Shown here piece by piece: positions 35,069-45,036 of a DNA stretch of 64,000 nt. Position numbers and translations under genes: made by a program. Origin of the DNA: VXYL01 sp965203685 (lineage in GTDB: Bacteria; Pseudomonadota; Gammaproteobacteria; Pseudomonadales; Azotimanducaceae); NCBI GenBank assembly GCA_965203685.1, contig OZ241908.1, positions 2,914,001 through 2,978,000 of the forward strand, read 5' to 3'. The notes beneath the pieces were generated by a model. The model was not told the origin of the DNA, searched no databases, and saw nothing but the letters and a program-made list of their open reading frames with translations. Position 1 is the stretch's first letter, and every line of letters starts with the position of its first letter.

Positions 35069-36073
35069 ATGCGCAAGGCCACCGACACCACGCTCCGTCA
35101 CTTGGCGACGCTCGAGTGCATCCCGGTCCACCCGCGCACCAAGACCACGCGGCAAATCGTCGAGGAACTGTTGGCCACCAACTCCGAGTACGCCGTCACC
35201 GTGCGCTCGGTACAGCGCAGCCTCGAGACCCTGTCCGCGGTGTTTCCAATCACCTCGGAGCAGCGTGGCCGATCGAACCACTGGTACTGGACCCACGCGC
35301 ATGCGTTGACGCAGATTCCCGCCATGAGTGAACAGGAAGCCTTCGTCCTACGGCTGGCGTCCGAACACTTGAAGCCCTTGATGCCCCGCTCCGCCCTGCG
35401 CCTGCTCGCGCCCTACTTCGAGCATGCCGAACGGATCCTCGACGGCACGCGGCTTGGCCGCTGGGTCGACCGGGCGCGCATCATCGGTCACGGTCTGCCA
35501 CTCCAGGCGCCCAGCATCCGCGACGATGTCCAGGAGAACGTGTACGCGGCCTTGATGGAAAGCCGCCGCGTTGCGGTGGACTACCGCAGCCGCTCCGGGG
35601 AGCGGACAAGGAGGATGGTGCTGAATCCGCTGGGCATCGTCGTTCGTGCCGGCGTCATCTACCTGGTCGCGACCTCCTGGAACTACCAGGACGTTCGTCA
35701 CTACGTGCTGCACCGCATGTCGAAGCCGGAATTGCTCGAAGAACCCGCAGAGACACCTGCCGGGTTCAAGTTGGCCACGCACGTCCAGGACGACCAACGG
35801 TTCTCCTATCCGCTGAAACCAGAGGCGCTTCGCCTGCGCGCCTTGTTCGCACCCGAGGTGGGCATTCATGTCACCGAGAGCCGCCTGAGCCGGGACCACC
35901 GCGCCACCACGCAGGACGATGGCTGCGTACTCGTCGAGGCCACCGTTGCGGATACCGCGGATTTGCGTTGGTGGCTGTTGAGTTTCGGGGCGGCGGTCGA
36001 AGTCTTGGCGCCCGATGGCCTGCGCGCCGAGATCCGCAGCCAGGCACGGGGCATGGCGGCTCTGTACCCATGA
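35069..36073 (+). CDS. WYL-domain transcriptional regulator
   Basis: A 334-residue protein. The N-terminal winged helix-turn-helix (about 1-80) reads RQIVEELLATNSEYAVTVRS with VQRSLETL. The WYL domain (about 155-245) contains the core RVAVDYRSRSGERTRRMVLNPLGIVVRAGVIYLVATSW, cited in pieces, with YVLHRMSK after it. A C-terminal WCX-like domain (about 255-334) follows. WYL proteins bind nucleic acid or nucleotide ligands and commonly control DNA repair and anti-phage genes. Its stop overlaps the recC start (ATGA), so it is placed to autoregulate the recCBD operon. Confidence 0.88.
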   Translation: MRKATDTTLRHLATLECIPVHPRTKTTRQIVEELLATNSEYAVTVRSVQRSLETLSAVFPITSEQRGRSNHWYWTHAHALTQIPAMSEQEAFVLRLASEHLKPLMPRSALRLLAPYFEHAERILDGTRLGRWVDRARIIGHGLPLQAPSIRDDVQENVYAALMESRRVAVDYRSRSGERTRRMVLNPLGIVVRAGVIYLVATSWNYQDVRHYVLHRMSKPELLEEPAETPAGFKLATHVQDDQRFSYPLKPEALRLRALFAPEVGIHVTESRLSRDHRATTQDDGCVLVEATVADTADLRWWLLSFGAAVEVLAPDGLRAEIRSQARGMAALYP

Positions 36074-39000
36074 GTCAGGCCAGGGAACGAACGGGCGGTT
36101 TCCGCGTACACGCCTCCGAGCAACTCGATGCGCTCGCCGGACTGCTCGCAGCCGAGATGAGGGACGACCCGGGCGACCCGTTAAGCGCGGAACGCATCGT
36201 GGTCCCGCACCCCTTGATGGGCCACTGGCTGCGCCTGCAGCTTGCAGAACACCTCGGCATCGCCGCACACCTTCGCATCGAACTGCCCGCGGAGTTCGCG
36301 TGGTCGAGCATGCGCGAGGCGCTACGGACGTTGCCTAGGCCGGCCGTCTTCGAGCCCGCGTACCTGCGCTGGCCGATCTTCGAGCGGCTCGGCGCGTGGC
36401 GGGGCGATGACGAGATCGCGCGCTACCTGGCCGACGGCGACCCCCGCAAGCGCTTCGAACTTGCCGACCGGTTGGCGATCGCCTACGACCGCTGCCTCGT
36501 CTACCGACCCGATGAGATCCGCAAGTGGCAACGTGGCGAAGACGCCGCATGGCATGCGCGCCTATGGTCGCACCTGGTCACCGACCAGGCTCCCGCACTG
36601 CACTGGGTCGATGCCATCGACGAGTACCGGCAAGCCACAAAGGCAAGTCACCATGCCCGCCGTGACGCCGGGGCGCCGCGGCGGGTGAGTTTCTTTGGCA
36701 TCACGTCGCTGTCGCCGTCCTATCGCACCATGCTCGATGCGCTCGCCCAGGATGCCGAGGTTCACCTATTCCTGCTGCGTCCATGCCGGGATTTCTGGAG
36801 CAATCCGCCGCCGCGCAACGCAAGCGGCTACTACGACGAGACGAACGAACTGCTGGCGGCGTGGGCCAGGCCGGCGCGCGACATGCAGGCCCTTGTCATC
36901 GGCGTTAGCCAACCCGGTACGCGGGCCTCCCGGCCCGCAATCAGCGATGCAACGCTCCCGAGTGCGGACGAGGACGTCCGCGGACCCTCGTGCTTAGGGG
37001 TCGTGCAGCGCGATCTGTTTGGGGAGCACCAAACCTCACCAGGGCCATCCGCGCCGGACGACTCCATCCAAATCCACGTCTGCCACTCCGCGACCCGCGA
37101 GGTCGAAGTGCTCCACGACCGGCTTCTCGGTCTATTCGACGACCACCGGGACATTCAGCCGGCCGACGTGCTGGTGCTGACGCCGGACTTGGACACCTAC
37201 GCGCCGATCATCACGGCGGTGTTCGGCGCCTTGGGCCGGATCCGATTCCAAGTCGGTCGGGAGCGGTTCACGGAGGGCGCTGCGTTGACCGCGTTCCTGG
37301 ACCTGATGGACCTGCCCGGGTCGCGCTACACCGCCAACGCCATGGTCGCGCCGCTGCGGGCGGAGTCCGTGCGTGCCTGTTTCGGCATCGACGAGGGCGA
37401 CCTCGAGGACATACGCGACTGGTTGCGACGCGCGGGAGTCCGCTGGGGGCTGAATGCCGAACATCGTACGCCGTTGGGCGTCCCGCCCTCCCCCAACCAC
37501 ACTTGGCGCCACGGCCTGCGGCGCCTGCTTCTCGGCTATGCCATCGACCGCGCGGACGTTCTGCACGACGACATCACGCCGTGTCCTCTTGATCCGTGGG
37601 GTCACAGCGGCAGCAACGACTACGAACTGCTCGGACGATTCCACCGCTATTGCGAACTCGCCTTCGCGCTCGACGACTGGGCCGAGGCCGAACGAACACC
37701 GCAGGAGTGGGGCGAGCGCCTGCGCACCGACGTCCTCGCCCGGTTCTTCGCCGCTGAGCGTCGATTCAGCCCCGAAGTCGGACGGGAGGTCGGTGCGGTG
37801 GCTCGCCTGATCGACGCGTTCGCCAGCGAATGCGAACAAGCGGGCGCAGTCGCCCCGGTGAGTTTCGCGGTGCTGCGCGACGTGCTGGCCGAGCACGCGG
37901 ATAGATCGGTTCGCGGCGTTCCGCGCCTAGCCGATGGCATCACCGTCGCTGGCCTCGCGACCGGGCAGGTCCTGCCAGCGAAGGTGGTCTGCGCGGTGGG
38001 CATGAACGACAGCGCATTCCCCAGCCGCCCGCCGCCGATGCCGTTCGGTTTCGTCGAAGACCTGTTCGGGCCCGATGCCCACGCCGTGGGCGACCGGGAT
38101 GTGCGCGACGACGACCGCTTCGCCTTCCTGGAGGCCGTGCTCGCCGCACGTCGCTGCCTGATCCTGACCTATACGGGGCGCGATCTGCAGGAGGACAAGC
38201 CGATTCCCGCCTCGGTCGTCGTGAGCGAGCTAACGGCGTACCTGGAGCGCCGGTTTCCCGGGACCGCCGATCGCTGGGAAACACGCCACCCACTGCAGCC
38301 GTTCAGTCCGCGCTACTTCCGCACCGAGGAGCCACACCTTTTCAGCTACGCCAAGCCCATGGCGGCCGCGGCCAACGCGCTTGGTGCCAGCGAAGCTGCG
38401 CCACCGCGTTTCGCTCACCCGGTCGAGCCGAGCGCGTCTCGGACGCCCGGTACGGTAGTCGGCATCGAGGAACTGATCCGTTTCTCGGCGAGCCCGACCA
38501 GCCACTTCCTCCGCCACGCCTTACGCATCAACCTAGGCGTGCGCGACGACGAGATCGACGACGACGAGCCGTTCCAACTCGATGCGCTGCAGGGCTGGCA
38601 GTTGAAGAGCGATCTGGCCGGTTTCGGCAACGCAACCGACGAGGCGACGCACCGCCTGGCGACAGCGAGCGGCCTGCTGCCGCCCGGCAACCTGGCGGAA
38701 ATCCAGCATCGCGAGTCCGCCGCCGAGATCGCGGGGTTGCAGGAAGCCCTGGCCCCGTATGTCGGACACACGGCATCCGCCGACGTGGACATCGACATCG
38801 ACGGCACCCGCGTCGTGGGCAAGGTCGCGGACTTCCACGACGGCGAGAACGAACTCGTGCGGCACAGGATCGGTCGCGTGCGTACGAAGGACACGCTGGC
38901 CGTGTGGCTGCGTCTGCTGGCGCTGACCTGCGCACAAGGGCGGCCGTTCACCGCGAAGCTGTTCGGCAGCAAGACGGCATCTACGCCCGTGACCCTCGCC

Positions 39001-39267
39001 GGCCCGGAACCGTCGACGGCCCGCGAGCTTCTCGGCCATTGGGTCGCCGCCTGGCACGACGGACAGCACCAGGCGCTACCGTTCTTCCCGGAGACGTCGC
39101 GCGCAGCCGTGGAGGGTAGGAAACTCGACTCGCCATGGGCCGGCACGGCGTGGAGCGAGGGCAACGACCCCTACCACCGCCTGGCCTATCCCGACGGGCC
39201 GCTCGCGGAGGGCTTCGGGGAGCTGGCCGCACAACTTCTAGGTCCGCTCCAGGAGGCGCTCTCGTGA
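36070..39267 (+). CDS. recC: Exodeoxyribonuclease V subunit gamma (RecC)
   Basis: A 1065-residue scaffold and Chi-scanning subunit of RecBCD. The N-terminus FRVHASEQLDALAGLLA, then ERIVVPHPLMGHWLRLQLAEHLGI, is characteristic, as are LFGALGRIRFQVGRE-type helicase-like segments without Walker residues and CAVGMNDSAFPSRPPPMPF near residue 640. Residues about 284-306 lie over two small palindromes and look like an insertion between the conserved segments LLAAWARPARDMQ and LFGEHQ. The start overlaps the WYL stop and the stop overlaps the recB GTG start. Confidence 0.95.
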   Translation: MSQARERTGGFRVHASEQLDALAGLLAAEMRDDPGDPLSAERIVVPHPLMGHWLRLQLAEHLGIAAHLRIELPAEFAWSSMREALRTLPRPAVFEPAYLRWPIFERLGAWRGDDEIARYLADGDPRKRFELADRLAIAYDRCLVYRPDEIRKWQRGEDAAWHARLWSHLVTDQAPALHWVDAIDEYRQATKASHHARRDAGAPRRVSFFGITSLSPSYRTMLDALAQDAEVHLFLLRPCRDFWSNPPPRNASGYYDETNELLAAWARPARDMQALVIGVSQPGTRASRPAISDATLPSADEDVRGPSCLGVVQRDLFGEHQTSPGPSAPDDSIQIHVCHSATREVEVLHDRLLGLFDDHRDIQPADVLVLTPDLDTYAPIITAVFGALGRIRFQVGRERFTEGAALTAFLDLMDLPGSRYTANAMVAPLRAESVRACFGIDEGDLEDIRDWLRRAGVRWGLNAEHRTPLGVPPSPNHTWRHGLRRLLLGYAIDRADVLHDDITPCPLDPWGHSGSNDYELLGRFHRYCELAFALDDWAEAERTPQEWGERLRTDVLARFFAAERRFSPEVGREVGAVARLIDAFASECEQAGAVAPVSFAVLRDVLAEHADRSVRGVPRLADGITVAGLATGQVLPAKVVCAVGMNDSAFPSRPPPMPFGFVEDLFGPDAHAVGDRDVRDDDRFAFLEAVLAARRCLILTYTGRDLQEDKPIPASVVVSELTAYLERRFPGTADRWETRHPLQPFSPRYFRTEEPHLFSYAKPMAAAANALGASEAAPPRFAHPVEPSASRTPGTVVGIEELIRFSASPTSHFLRHALRINLGVRDDEIDDDEPFQLDALQGWQLKSDLAGFGNATDEATHRLATASGLLPPGNLAEIQHRESAAEIAGLQEALAPYVGHTASADVDIDIDGTRVVGKVADFHDGENELVRHRIGRVRTKDTLAVWLRLLALTCAQGRPFTAKLFGSKTASTPVTLAGPEPSTARELLGHWVAAWHDGQHQALPFFPETSRAAVEGRKLDSPWAGTAWSEGNDPYHRLAYPDGPLAEGFGELAAQLLGPLQEALS
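36921..36981. repeat. Two short palindromes inside recC (one is family 2)
   Basis: GCGGGCC-TCCC-GGCCCGC at 36921-36938, and 25 bases later the family 2 arms GCGGACG / CGTCCGC at 36964-36981. They encode the low-complexity peptide from TRASRPA to DEDVRGPS, flanked by normal RecC sequence in the same frame. Confidence 0.6.
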
Positions 39268-42200
39268 GTCAACGGGGCATCCACCAGACACCATACGACG
39301 TACCGTTGAGCGGCGGGCTGGTCGTCGAGGCGAGCGCAGGCACAGGCAAGACCTACACGCTCACGACGCTGGTCGCGCGACTCCTGGTGGAAACCACCCA
39401 CCGCATCGACGACCTGCTAATCGTCACCTTCACCGTCGCCGCCACCGGCGAACTGCGCACGCGCGTCTGGGAGACGTTGTGCGCGGCCCGCGATGCCGCT
39501 GCCGGTCGAACCGCCGCCACGGGCCAAGCCCGGGAACTGGCCGAGCACTGGCAACTCTCTGGCCACGCCAACATCGCCGAGGAGCGACTGACGCGTGCAG
39601 TCCGCGACTTCGACCGCGCGAACATCACCACCATCCACGGCTTCTGCCAGCGCGCATTGAGCGAATTCGCCCTCGAGGCGGGGCTGCCGTTCAAGTTCGC
39701 CGTCAGCGGTGACGGCGCCTTGGAAGTCGAGTCCGCCACACGCGATTTCTGGCGCCGCGAGATGGCCGGCGAACCGGTCTCGCTGCTCGAATACGCCAAG
39801 GCCAGCAAGTTCCTGCTCGACGAAGGCGCGGACTGGGCGGGACAGGAACTCGCGAGATCGAGCGCGGTCCGGCCAGCCATGAACGACGCCGAGTTTGCGC
39901 GGGATTGGGCAGAGCAGCGCGATGCGTGGCAAGACGCGTTCGACGCTGTCCGTGCTGCCTGGATCGATTCGAAACAGCGCCGGGCCTTGCTCGACTTCTG
40001 GGAGTCCGAGGCCTATCGCTGGAGGATAGCGAAAGGCAAGTCGGTGAAGGATCAAGGCGCCTTCGATGCCATGACGGCCGCCCTCGACGCCAACGATCCG
40101 GCTCTGCTTCCCCTGTCCACCGCAGGCTACTTCGGTCGTGCATCGCTGACGGCGAAGCTCTACCAGAAGACGCCGCCGCCAGACACACCACCGTTCGACG
40201 AGCTCGACAGGCTGGCGGACGCGGCCAACGAACTCGGCGAGTTCTGGCTGCTCGGCCGTCGGCGTGGCTTGTTGACCGAGGCAGCAGCGGCCCTGCACGA
40301 CCGCGCGTGGCGCGACCGTCAACTGACCTTCGACGCGCTTTTGAGCGAACTGCACGATGCGCTCAACGGCGACAACGCAGCCATGCTAGCCAAGCGGATG
40401 CGCGGCCGTTACCCGATCGCGTTGATCGACGAGTTCCAAGACACGGATCGCCTGCAGGCACGCATCTTCGAGGCCATCTACCCGCACGACGGCCTGATCG
40501 TTGTGGGCGACCCAAAGCAGTCCATCTTTCGCTTCCGTGGCGCCGACGTATTTGCCTACGTCGATGCTAAGCGACGCGTGGAGGCACGAGCGCGGCTTGG
40601 CGACGAAAGCGCCGAACTCCAGCTCACGCGGAACTACCGATCGACGGCGGCCCTCGTGGAGGCCGTGAACGCTGTCTTCCAACGCGACAGCGCTCTCGTG
40701 CTGCCGGAGATCAGCTTCGAACCGGCCATAGCCGCCAGCGGGACCGGCGCACTCCGTGTCGAGGATGAGGCGTTCGACGACAGACCGTTTCAACTGCACC
40801 TTTTCGGTCCGCGCGAAGGCGCCAGGAAGTGGACCAAGACAGACCTAACGGGGGTTGCCGCGGAACACGCCGCAAACCGCATCGCGGCACTGTTGACACT
40901 AGGCACCGAGGGCAAGGCCACTCTCGCGGAAGAAGCAAGCTCGCGACCTTTGGTCGCCGGCGACGTCGCCGTACTCGTGCGCACCGGCCAGCAAGGCCGC
41001 ACGATGATCCGGGAACTGCGCGCCCGAGGCTTGCGTACCGTCGAGATCGGCACCGAGAGCGTCTTCGACAGCGAGGAGGCCATGACCCTGCACCGGCTGC
41101 TCCAGGCGCTCGCGACCGACGAGGCCGAGTACGACGCGGCCGCCCGCTTGCGGGGCGCATTGGCGGCGGATCTGTTCGGCCTCAACATGGCCCAACTCGA
41201 CCAACTAAGGGACGACGACCAGATCTGGGCCCGTTGGCTTGAGCGCGCCCGCGATTGGCGGCGCCTTTGGGCCTCCGGGGGCATCGCATCACTGATGCGC
41301 CACCTGCTGTTCGCCGACGATCCGGCGTGCGCCGGGAACCTACTCGCCTACCCGGACGGTCCTCGTCGACTGACGAACTTCCTGCACCTGACCGACCTAC
41401 TGCACGACGCCGAGGCCCGCGACCGGCTGTCCCGGCGCGGTTTGCTTGACTGGTTCGCCCATTTCAAGGCGCGCTCGGAGCGCGGCGGCGAGACGGCCCA
41501 GCTTCGCCTGGAAAGCGACGAGGACCTTGTGAAGATCGTCACCGTCCACCGCGCCAAGGGACTGGAGTTTCCCGTGGTGTTCTGCCCTTTTGCCTGGTGG
41601 GGTCGGCGACCGGACAAGAACGCGACGGCGCAGTACTACGACGTCGATGCCAACGAGCCCGTGCTGGATCTGCAGCCCTCGTCGGAGGCCTTGGAGCGCG
41701 AGGAGCACGAGGAGTTCGCCGACGAAGTGCGCTTGCAGTACGTCGCACTGACCCGTGCCAAGTACCGGTGCGAAGTGACCTGGGGCCAAGCCACGGAATC
41801 CGAGTACGCGCCGTTGGCGTGGCTACTCGACGGTGCGGATCCCGCCGCGGTGCGCGAACTCGCGCGCCGCGCCCCCGACGGCATCTCCGTGCAGGACGCG
41901 ACGGTCGCGGACGAGGCGACGAAGGTGCGCAGGTCCGACCGGGGCCACGAAACGTTGAGTGCTCGCGAGCTCAACCGGGCCTTGGGCGGTACACGACAAC
42001 TGACGAGCTACTCGGCGCTTGCGGCCGGGATGTCGGTACCACACGAGGAAGCGGTCGACGAGCCCGATCACGATGCCGACGAACCGCCCCCCGAGGCCCC
42101 AGCCGAACCCGCCCTGGATGTGTTCGGCTTTCCCGCCGGGAGCCGCCCTGGCAACTGTCTGCACGAGATCCTCGAGCGCTACGCCGAACGCGGGTCGCCT

Positions 42201-42842
42201 GGCGGCGACTCGTTCGAACTGGAAGCCATCTGCCGCGAAGCGCTCGACCGCTATGGCATCGATGGCAAGTGGCTTCCCGTGGCGCAGGCGATGGCGGACA
42301 ACGCTTGGCGCGCTCCGCTAGGCACCACCGCACCGGCCTTCCGGCTGACCGACATTGACCGGCCGGTGCCGGAAATGGAGTTCCATCTACCCGTAGGGCA
42401 CTTCTGCCGCGACCGGCTCGCGGACATCCTTGCGGAGCACGGCTACGACTGCCGCGTCCCCGAGGCCAGCCAAGAGATCAACGGGTTCCTGCACGGCTTC
42501 ATCGACATGGTGGCGCAGCACGACGGTCGCTGGTACGTGCTCGACTACAAGTCGAACTGGCTGGGTGGGAACTTCGCGGCTTACGGCTCCGCATCCATCG
42601 CAGCATCCATGCGCCAGCATGGCTACCACCTGCAGTACCTGCTCTACCTGACAGCGCTCGACCGCCTGCTACGCGTCCGCCTGCCCGATTACGACTACGA
42701 CCGCCACATCGGCGGCGCAGGCTACTTGTTCCTTCGCGGGATGCACCCGGACGCACCAGGCCGCGGCGTCCACTTCGACAGGCCGACGCGAGAGTGCATC
42801 GCGGCGATCAATGACTGTCTTCGGGGGCACAACGATGGTTGA
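39264..42842 (+). CDS. recB: Exodeoxyribonuclease V subunit beta (RecB helicase-nuclease)
   Basis: A 1192-residue UvrD/Rep-family 3'-5' helicase with C-terminal nuclease. Walker A is VEASAGTGKTYTL (about 21-33), motif II IALIDEFQDTDRLQ, motif III VGDPKQSIFRFRGAD, motif V VTVHRAKGLEFPVVF and motif VI QYVALTRAKYRCEV. The nuclease domain holds GFIDMV and YVLDYKSNWLG, matching the catalytic Asp and Lys of E. coli RecB. The GTG start at 39264 overlaps the recC stop (GTGA) and follows AGGAGG by seven bases. Confidence 0.96.
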   Translation: MSQRGIHQTPYDVPLSGGLVVEASAGTGKTYTLTTLVARLLVETTHRIDDLLIVTFTVAATGELRTRVWETLCAARDAAAGRTAATGQARELAEHWQLSGHANIAEERLTRAVRDFDRANITTIHGFCQRALSEFALEAGLPFKFAVSGDGALEVESATRDFWRREMAGEPVSLLEYAKASKFLLDEGADWAGQELARSSAVRPAMNDAEFARDWAEQRDAWQDAFDAVRAAWIDSKQRRALLDFWESEAYRWRIAKGKSVKDQGAFDAMTAALDANDPALLPLSTAGYFGRASLTAKLYQKTPPPDTPPFDELDRLADAANELGEFWLLGRRRGLLTEAAAALHDRAWRDRQLTFDALLSELHDALNGDNAAMLAKRMRGRYPIALIDEFQDTDRLQARIFEAIYPHDGLIVVGDPKQSIFRFRGADVFAYVDAKRRVEARARLGDESAELQLTRNYRSTAALVEAVNAVFQRDSALVLPEISFEPAIAASGTGALRVEDEAFDDRPFQLHLFGPREGARKWTKTDLTGVAAEHAANRIAALLTLGTEGKATLAEEASSRPLVAGDVAVLVRTGQQGRTMIRELRARGLRTVEIGTESVFDSEEAMTLHRLLQALATDEAEYDAAARLRGALAADLFGLNMAQLDQLRDDDQIWARWLERARDWRRLWASGGIASLMRHLLFADDPACAGNLLAYPDGPRRLTNFLHLTDLLHDAEARDRLSRRGLLDWFAHFKARSERGGETAQLRLESDEDLVKIVTVHRAKGLEFPVVFCPFAWWGRRPDKNATAQYYDVDANEPVLDLQPSSEALEREEHEEFADEVRLQYVALTRAKYRCEVTWGQATESEYAPLAWLLDGADPAAVRELARRAPDGISVQDATVADEATKVRRSDRGHETLSARELNRALGGTRQLTSYSALAAGMSVPHEEAVDEPDHDADEPPPEAPAEPALDVFGFPAGSRPGNCLHEILERYAERGSPGGDSFELEAICREALDRYGIDGKWLPVAQAMADNAWRAPLGTTAPAFRLTDIDRPVPEMEFHLPVGHFCRDRLADILAEHGYDCRVPEASQEINGFLHGFIDMVAQHDGRWYVLDYKSNWLGGNFAAYGSASIAASMRQHGYHLQYLLYLTALDRLLRVRLPDYDYDRHIGGAGYLFLRGMHPDAPGRGVHFDRPTRECIAAINDCLRGHNDG

Positions 42843-44565
42843 GCAGTTGCGCAGCCTGGTCGACGCCGGTGTCCTCGCGGACATCGACCGCTACTTCGGC
42901 GAGTCCTTGGCAGACCTCGGCGCCACGCCCGAGGTCTCGCTGTCCGCTGCGGCCGTCAGCGCGATGTACCGGGCCGGACACACCTGCCTGCCCCTCGCCG
43001 AGGCCGGGAAACCTGTCGCGGAAGTCGTACCTCGCATCGAGGTGGACGGCGACGAACTGCCGGACACTGCCACCCATGTGCGTCTCCCGGCATTCGACGC
43101 GTGGCGCGATGCATTGGCCGCAAGCCCTGTGGTCACAAGCGACGGCAACTTCGATCCGCCACGTCCTCTCGTCGTCGATCAGGATCGCCTGTATCTGCAC
43201 CGCCTGCACCAGGCGGAACGCCGCCTCGCGGCGCGGATGCTCGCGCTGGCGGCGCGGCGCGCGCCGAGACCGGTGCCAGAGGCCGTCGCCGCTCGGTTTG
43301 CGGAGCTCCCAGCGGGTGCCGCCAAGGCGGCGATGGACGGCCTGTGCATCGTCACTGGCGGCCCTGGCACCGGCAAGACGACCTTGGCAGCTAGCCTCAT
43401 CGCGTTCCTCGTGGCCGCCGACGCGGCGGCGCCGTCGCGGATCGGCCTCGTCGCTCCCACCGGGAAGGCCGCCACCCGCTTGCAGGAGGCCGTCAAGACC
43501 CAGCTCGGTGACCGTGGCCTGCGTGAGCACATCCCCGCCCTCGCCGACTTTGAGCCGAACGCCAGCACCATTCATCGCCTGCTGACCCGCTCCGCGTTAC
43601 CGCTGGACGCGTTGATCGTCGACGAGTGCTCGATGGTCGACCTGTCGCTCATGACGCGCCTGACCGACGCCCTCCCCGACGGATGCCGCCTCATCCTGCT
43701 CGGCGACGCCGAACAGCTCGCGTCGGTGGAACCGGGGTCGGTGTTCAGCGACCTGTGCGGTGTCGGCGAGAGTTCCTCCCTCGCCCCCTGCATCGTTCGC
43801 CTAACCGAGAGCCACCGCTTCGACCCCTCCCAGGGCATTGGCCACCTGGCCGGCGCCATCGTCGACGGCGATGCCGCCGCGGCCCTGGCGGCACTGCGTT
43901 CCGATGCCGAAGGCGAGACGTGCCTGAACCCTCTCCCAGACGAAACCGCATTCGAGGCATTCGCGAACGAATGTGCGACCCAGTGGGGCGATCACATGAC
44001 AGCGCTGCATTCCGCACCGGAGGCCACCCCGCCCTTCCCGTCGCGGCGCGTCCTTTGCGCCCACCGCCGCGGACCATACGGCGTCAACCGCTTCAACCGC
44101 CTGGTGGAACGTCGCCTGCGCGACGCAGCCGCGATCGGCGACGATGAGTTCTACGTCGGCCGCCCAATCATCGTCACCCGCAACGATCGCCATACGGGCC
44201 TCTCCAACGGCGATACGGGGGTGGTCGTGGATGCCGCTGGACGGCACCAAGTCTGGTTTCCGGAGTTGGACAACGCCGACGGTCGATTCCTGGTGTCCCC
44301 GTCCCGGCTGCCACAGCACGAGAGCTTCTTCGCGCTCACCGTGCACCGCGCCCAAGGCTCCGAATACGACGAGGTGCTGTTCGTACCGGGCGACGCCGCA
44401 TCACGGGTTTGCACGCGCGAGCTGTTCTACACGGCGGTCACGCGCGCCAGGCGACGGGTGACGGTGCTGGCGGAGGAGGAGGCCGTGCGAGCCGCGGTGC
44501 AGCGCGTGACGTCGCGCGCGACCGGCCTCGGATACCGGCTGACCCACTCTGAGGTAGCACGTTGA
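42835..44565 (+). CDS. recD: Exodeoxyribonuclease V subunit alpha (RecD helicase)
   Basis: A 576-residue SF1B 5'-3' helicase. The N-terminal domain (about 1-160) contacts RecC. Walker A is TGGPGTGKTT (about 174-183), followed by LVAPTGKAATRLQEAV, motif II LIVDECSMVDL, motif III LLGDAEQLASVEPG, and the C-terminal motifs FALTVHRAQGSEYDEV and ELFYTAVTRARRRV. The ATG at 42835 overlaps recB by eight bases; another ATG at 42811 is possible. It closes the operon and converges on the RES toxin gene 24 bases away. Confidence 0.95.
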   Translation: MVEQLRSLVDAGVLADIDRYFGESLADLGATPEVSLSAAAVSAMYRAGHTCLPLAEAGKPVAEVVPRIEVDGDELPDTATHVRLPAFDAWRDALAASPVVTSDGNFDPPRPLVVDQDRLYLHRLHQAERRLAARMLALAARRAPRPVPEAVAARFAELPAGAAKAAMDGLCIVTGGPGTGKTTLAASLIAFLVAADAAAPSRIGLVAPTGKAATRLQEAVKTQLGDRGLREHIPALADFEPNASTIHRLLTRSALPLDALIVDECSMVDLSLMTRLTDALPDGCRLILLGDAEQLASVEPGSVFSDLCGVGESSSLAPCIVRLTESHRFDPSQGIGHLAGAIVDGDAAAALAALRSDAEGETCLNPLPDETAFEAFANECATQWGDHMTALHSAPEATPPFPSRRVLCAHRRGPYGVNRFNRLVERRLRDAAAIGDDEFYVGRPIIVTRNDRHTGLSNGDTGVVVDAAGRHQVWFPELDNADGRFLVSPSRLPQHESFFALTVHRAQGSEYDEVLFVPGDAASRVCTRELFYTAVTRARRRVTVLAEEEAVRAAVQRVTSRATGLGYRLTHSEVAR

Positions 44566-44589
44566 CACGACCTTCTGTCACGGTGGCAG

Positions 44590-45036
44590 CTAGCGAGTCA
44601 GCCTCTGGTCGAACGGGTGCTGGCTCGATGACATAATGACCGCCTGAGAGGCGGCGGCATGACGTGGGTTCAAGAGATAGTTCCAGCTTCTCGGCACGAC
44701 CGCGCTCGGCACCCTCAGCAAGGCTGAGGCACCGGACGCGAGCCACTCGCTACCGGCGCTTTGCGTGCGAGGCCGCTCTTTGGGCCACGGCTCGCCGAGT
44801 TGGCCGTCGTCCAAGGACAGAACGCCAATCGAAGCGCAATCGACTTCAAGGAGACGGTAGCTCGCCGGAAACTCATCAGGGTCCAAGTCGAAGTTGGCCA
44901 TCACTTCCAATAGGGCCAGCGCCGGGCTCTCGGAGAGGTAAACCACCGGCACGCCTGCATGGTGCCAACGTCCGCTCCGGTACACGCCGCCGAGCCCGCT
45001 GAGGTCGGCGTGGTTGCTGATGCGCCAGAGGATCAA
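44590..45036 (-). CDS. RES-domain toxin of a RES/Xre toxin-antitoxin pair
   Basis: A 148-residue RES protein. The domain begins MILWRISNHADLSGLGG with conserved Arg and Gly-rich residues (GRWHHAGVPVVYLSES), and continues with the Glu of ALALLEVMANFD. RES toxins such as MbcT consume NAD+, and others ADP-ribosylate cellular enzymes. The start is TTG at 45034-45036, overlapping the antitoxin stop as TTGA. The C-terminus VPRSWNYLLNPRHAAASQAVI fits the family. It converges on recD. Confidence 0.88.
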   Translation of the reverse strand: MILWRISNHADLSGLGGVYRSGRWHHAGVPVVYLSESPALALLEVMANFDLDPDEFPASYRLLEVDCASIGVLSLDDGQLGEPWPKERPRTQSAGSEWLASGASALLRVPSAVVPRSWNYLLNPRHAAASQAVIMSSSQHPFDQRLTR

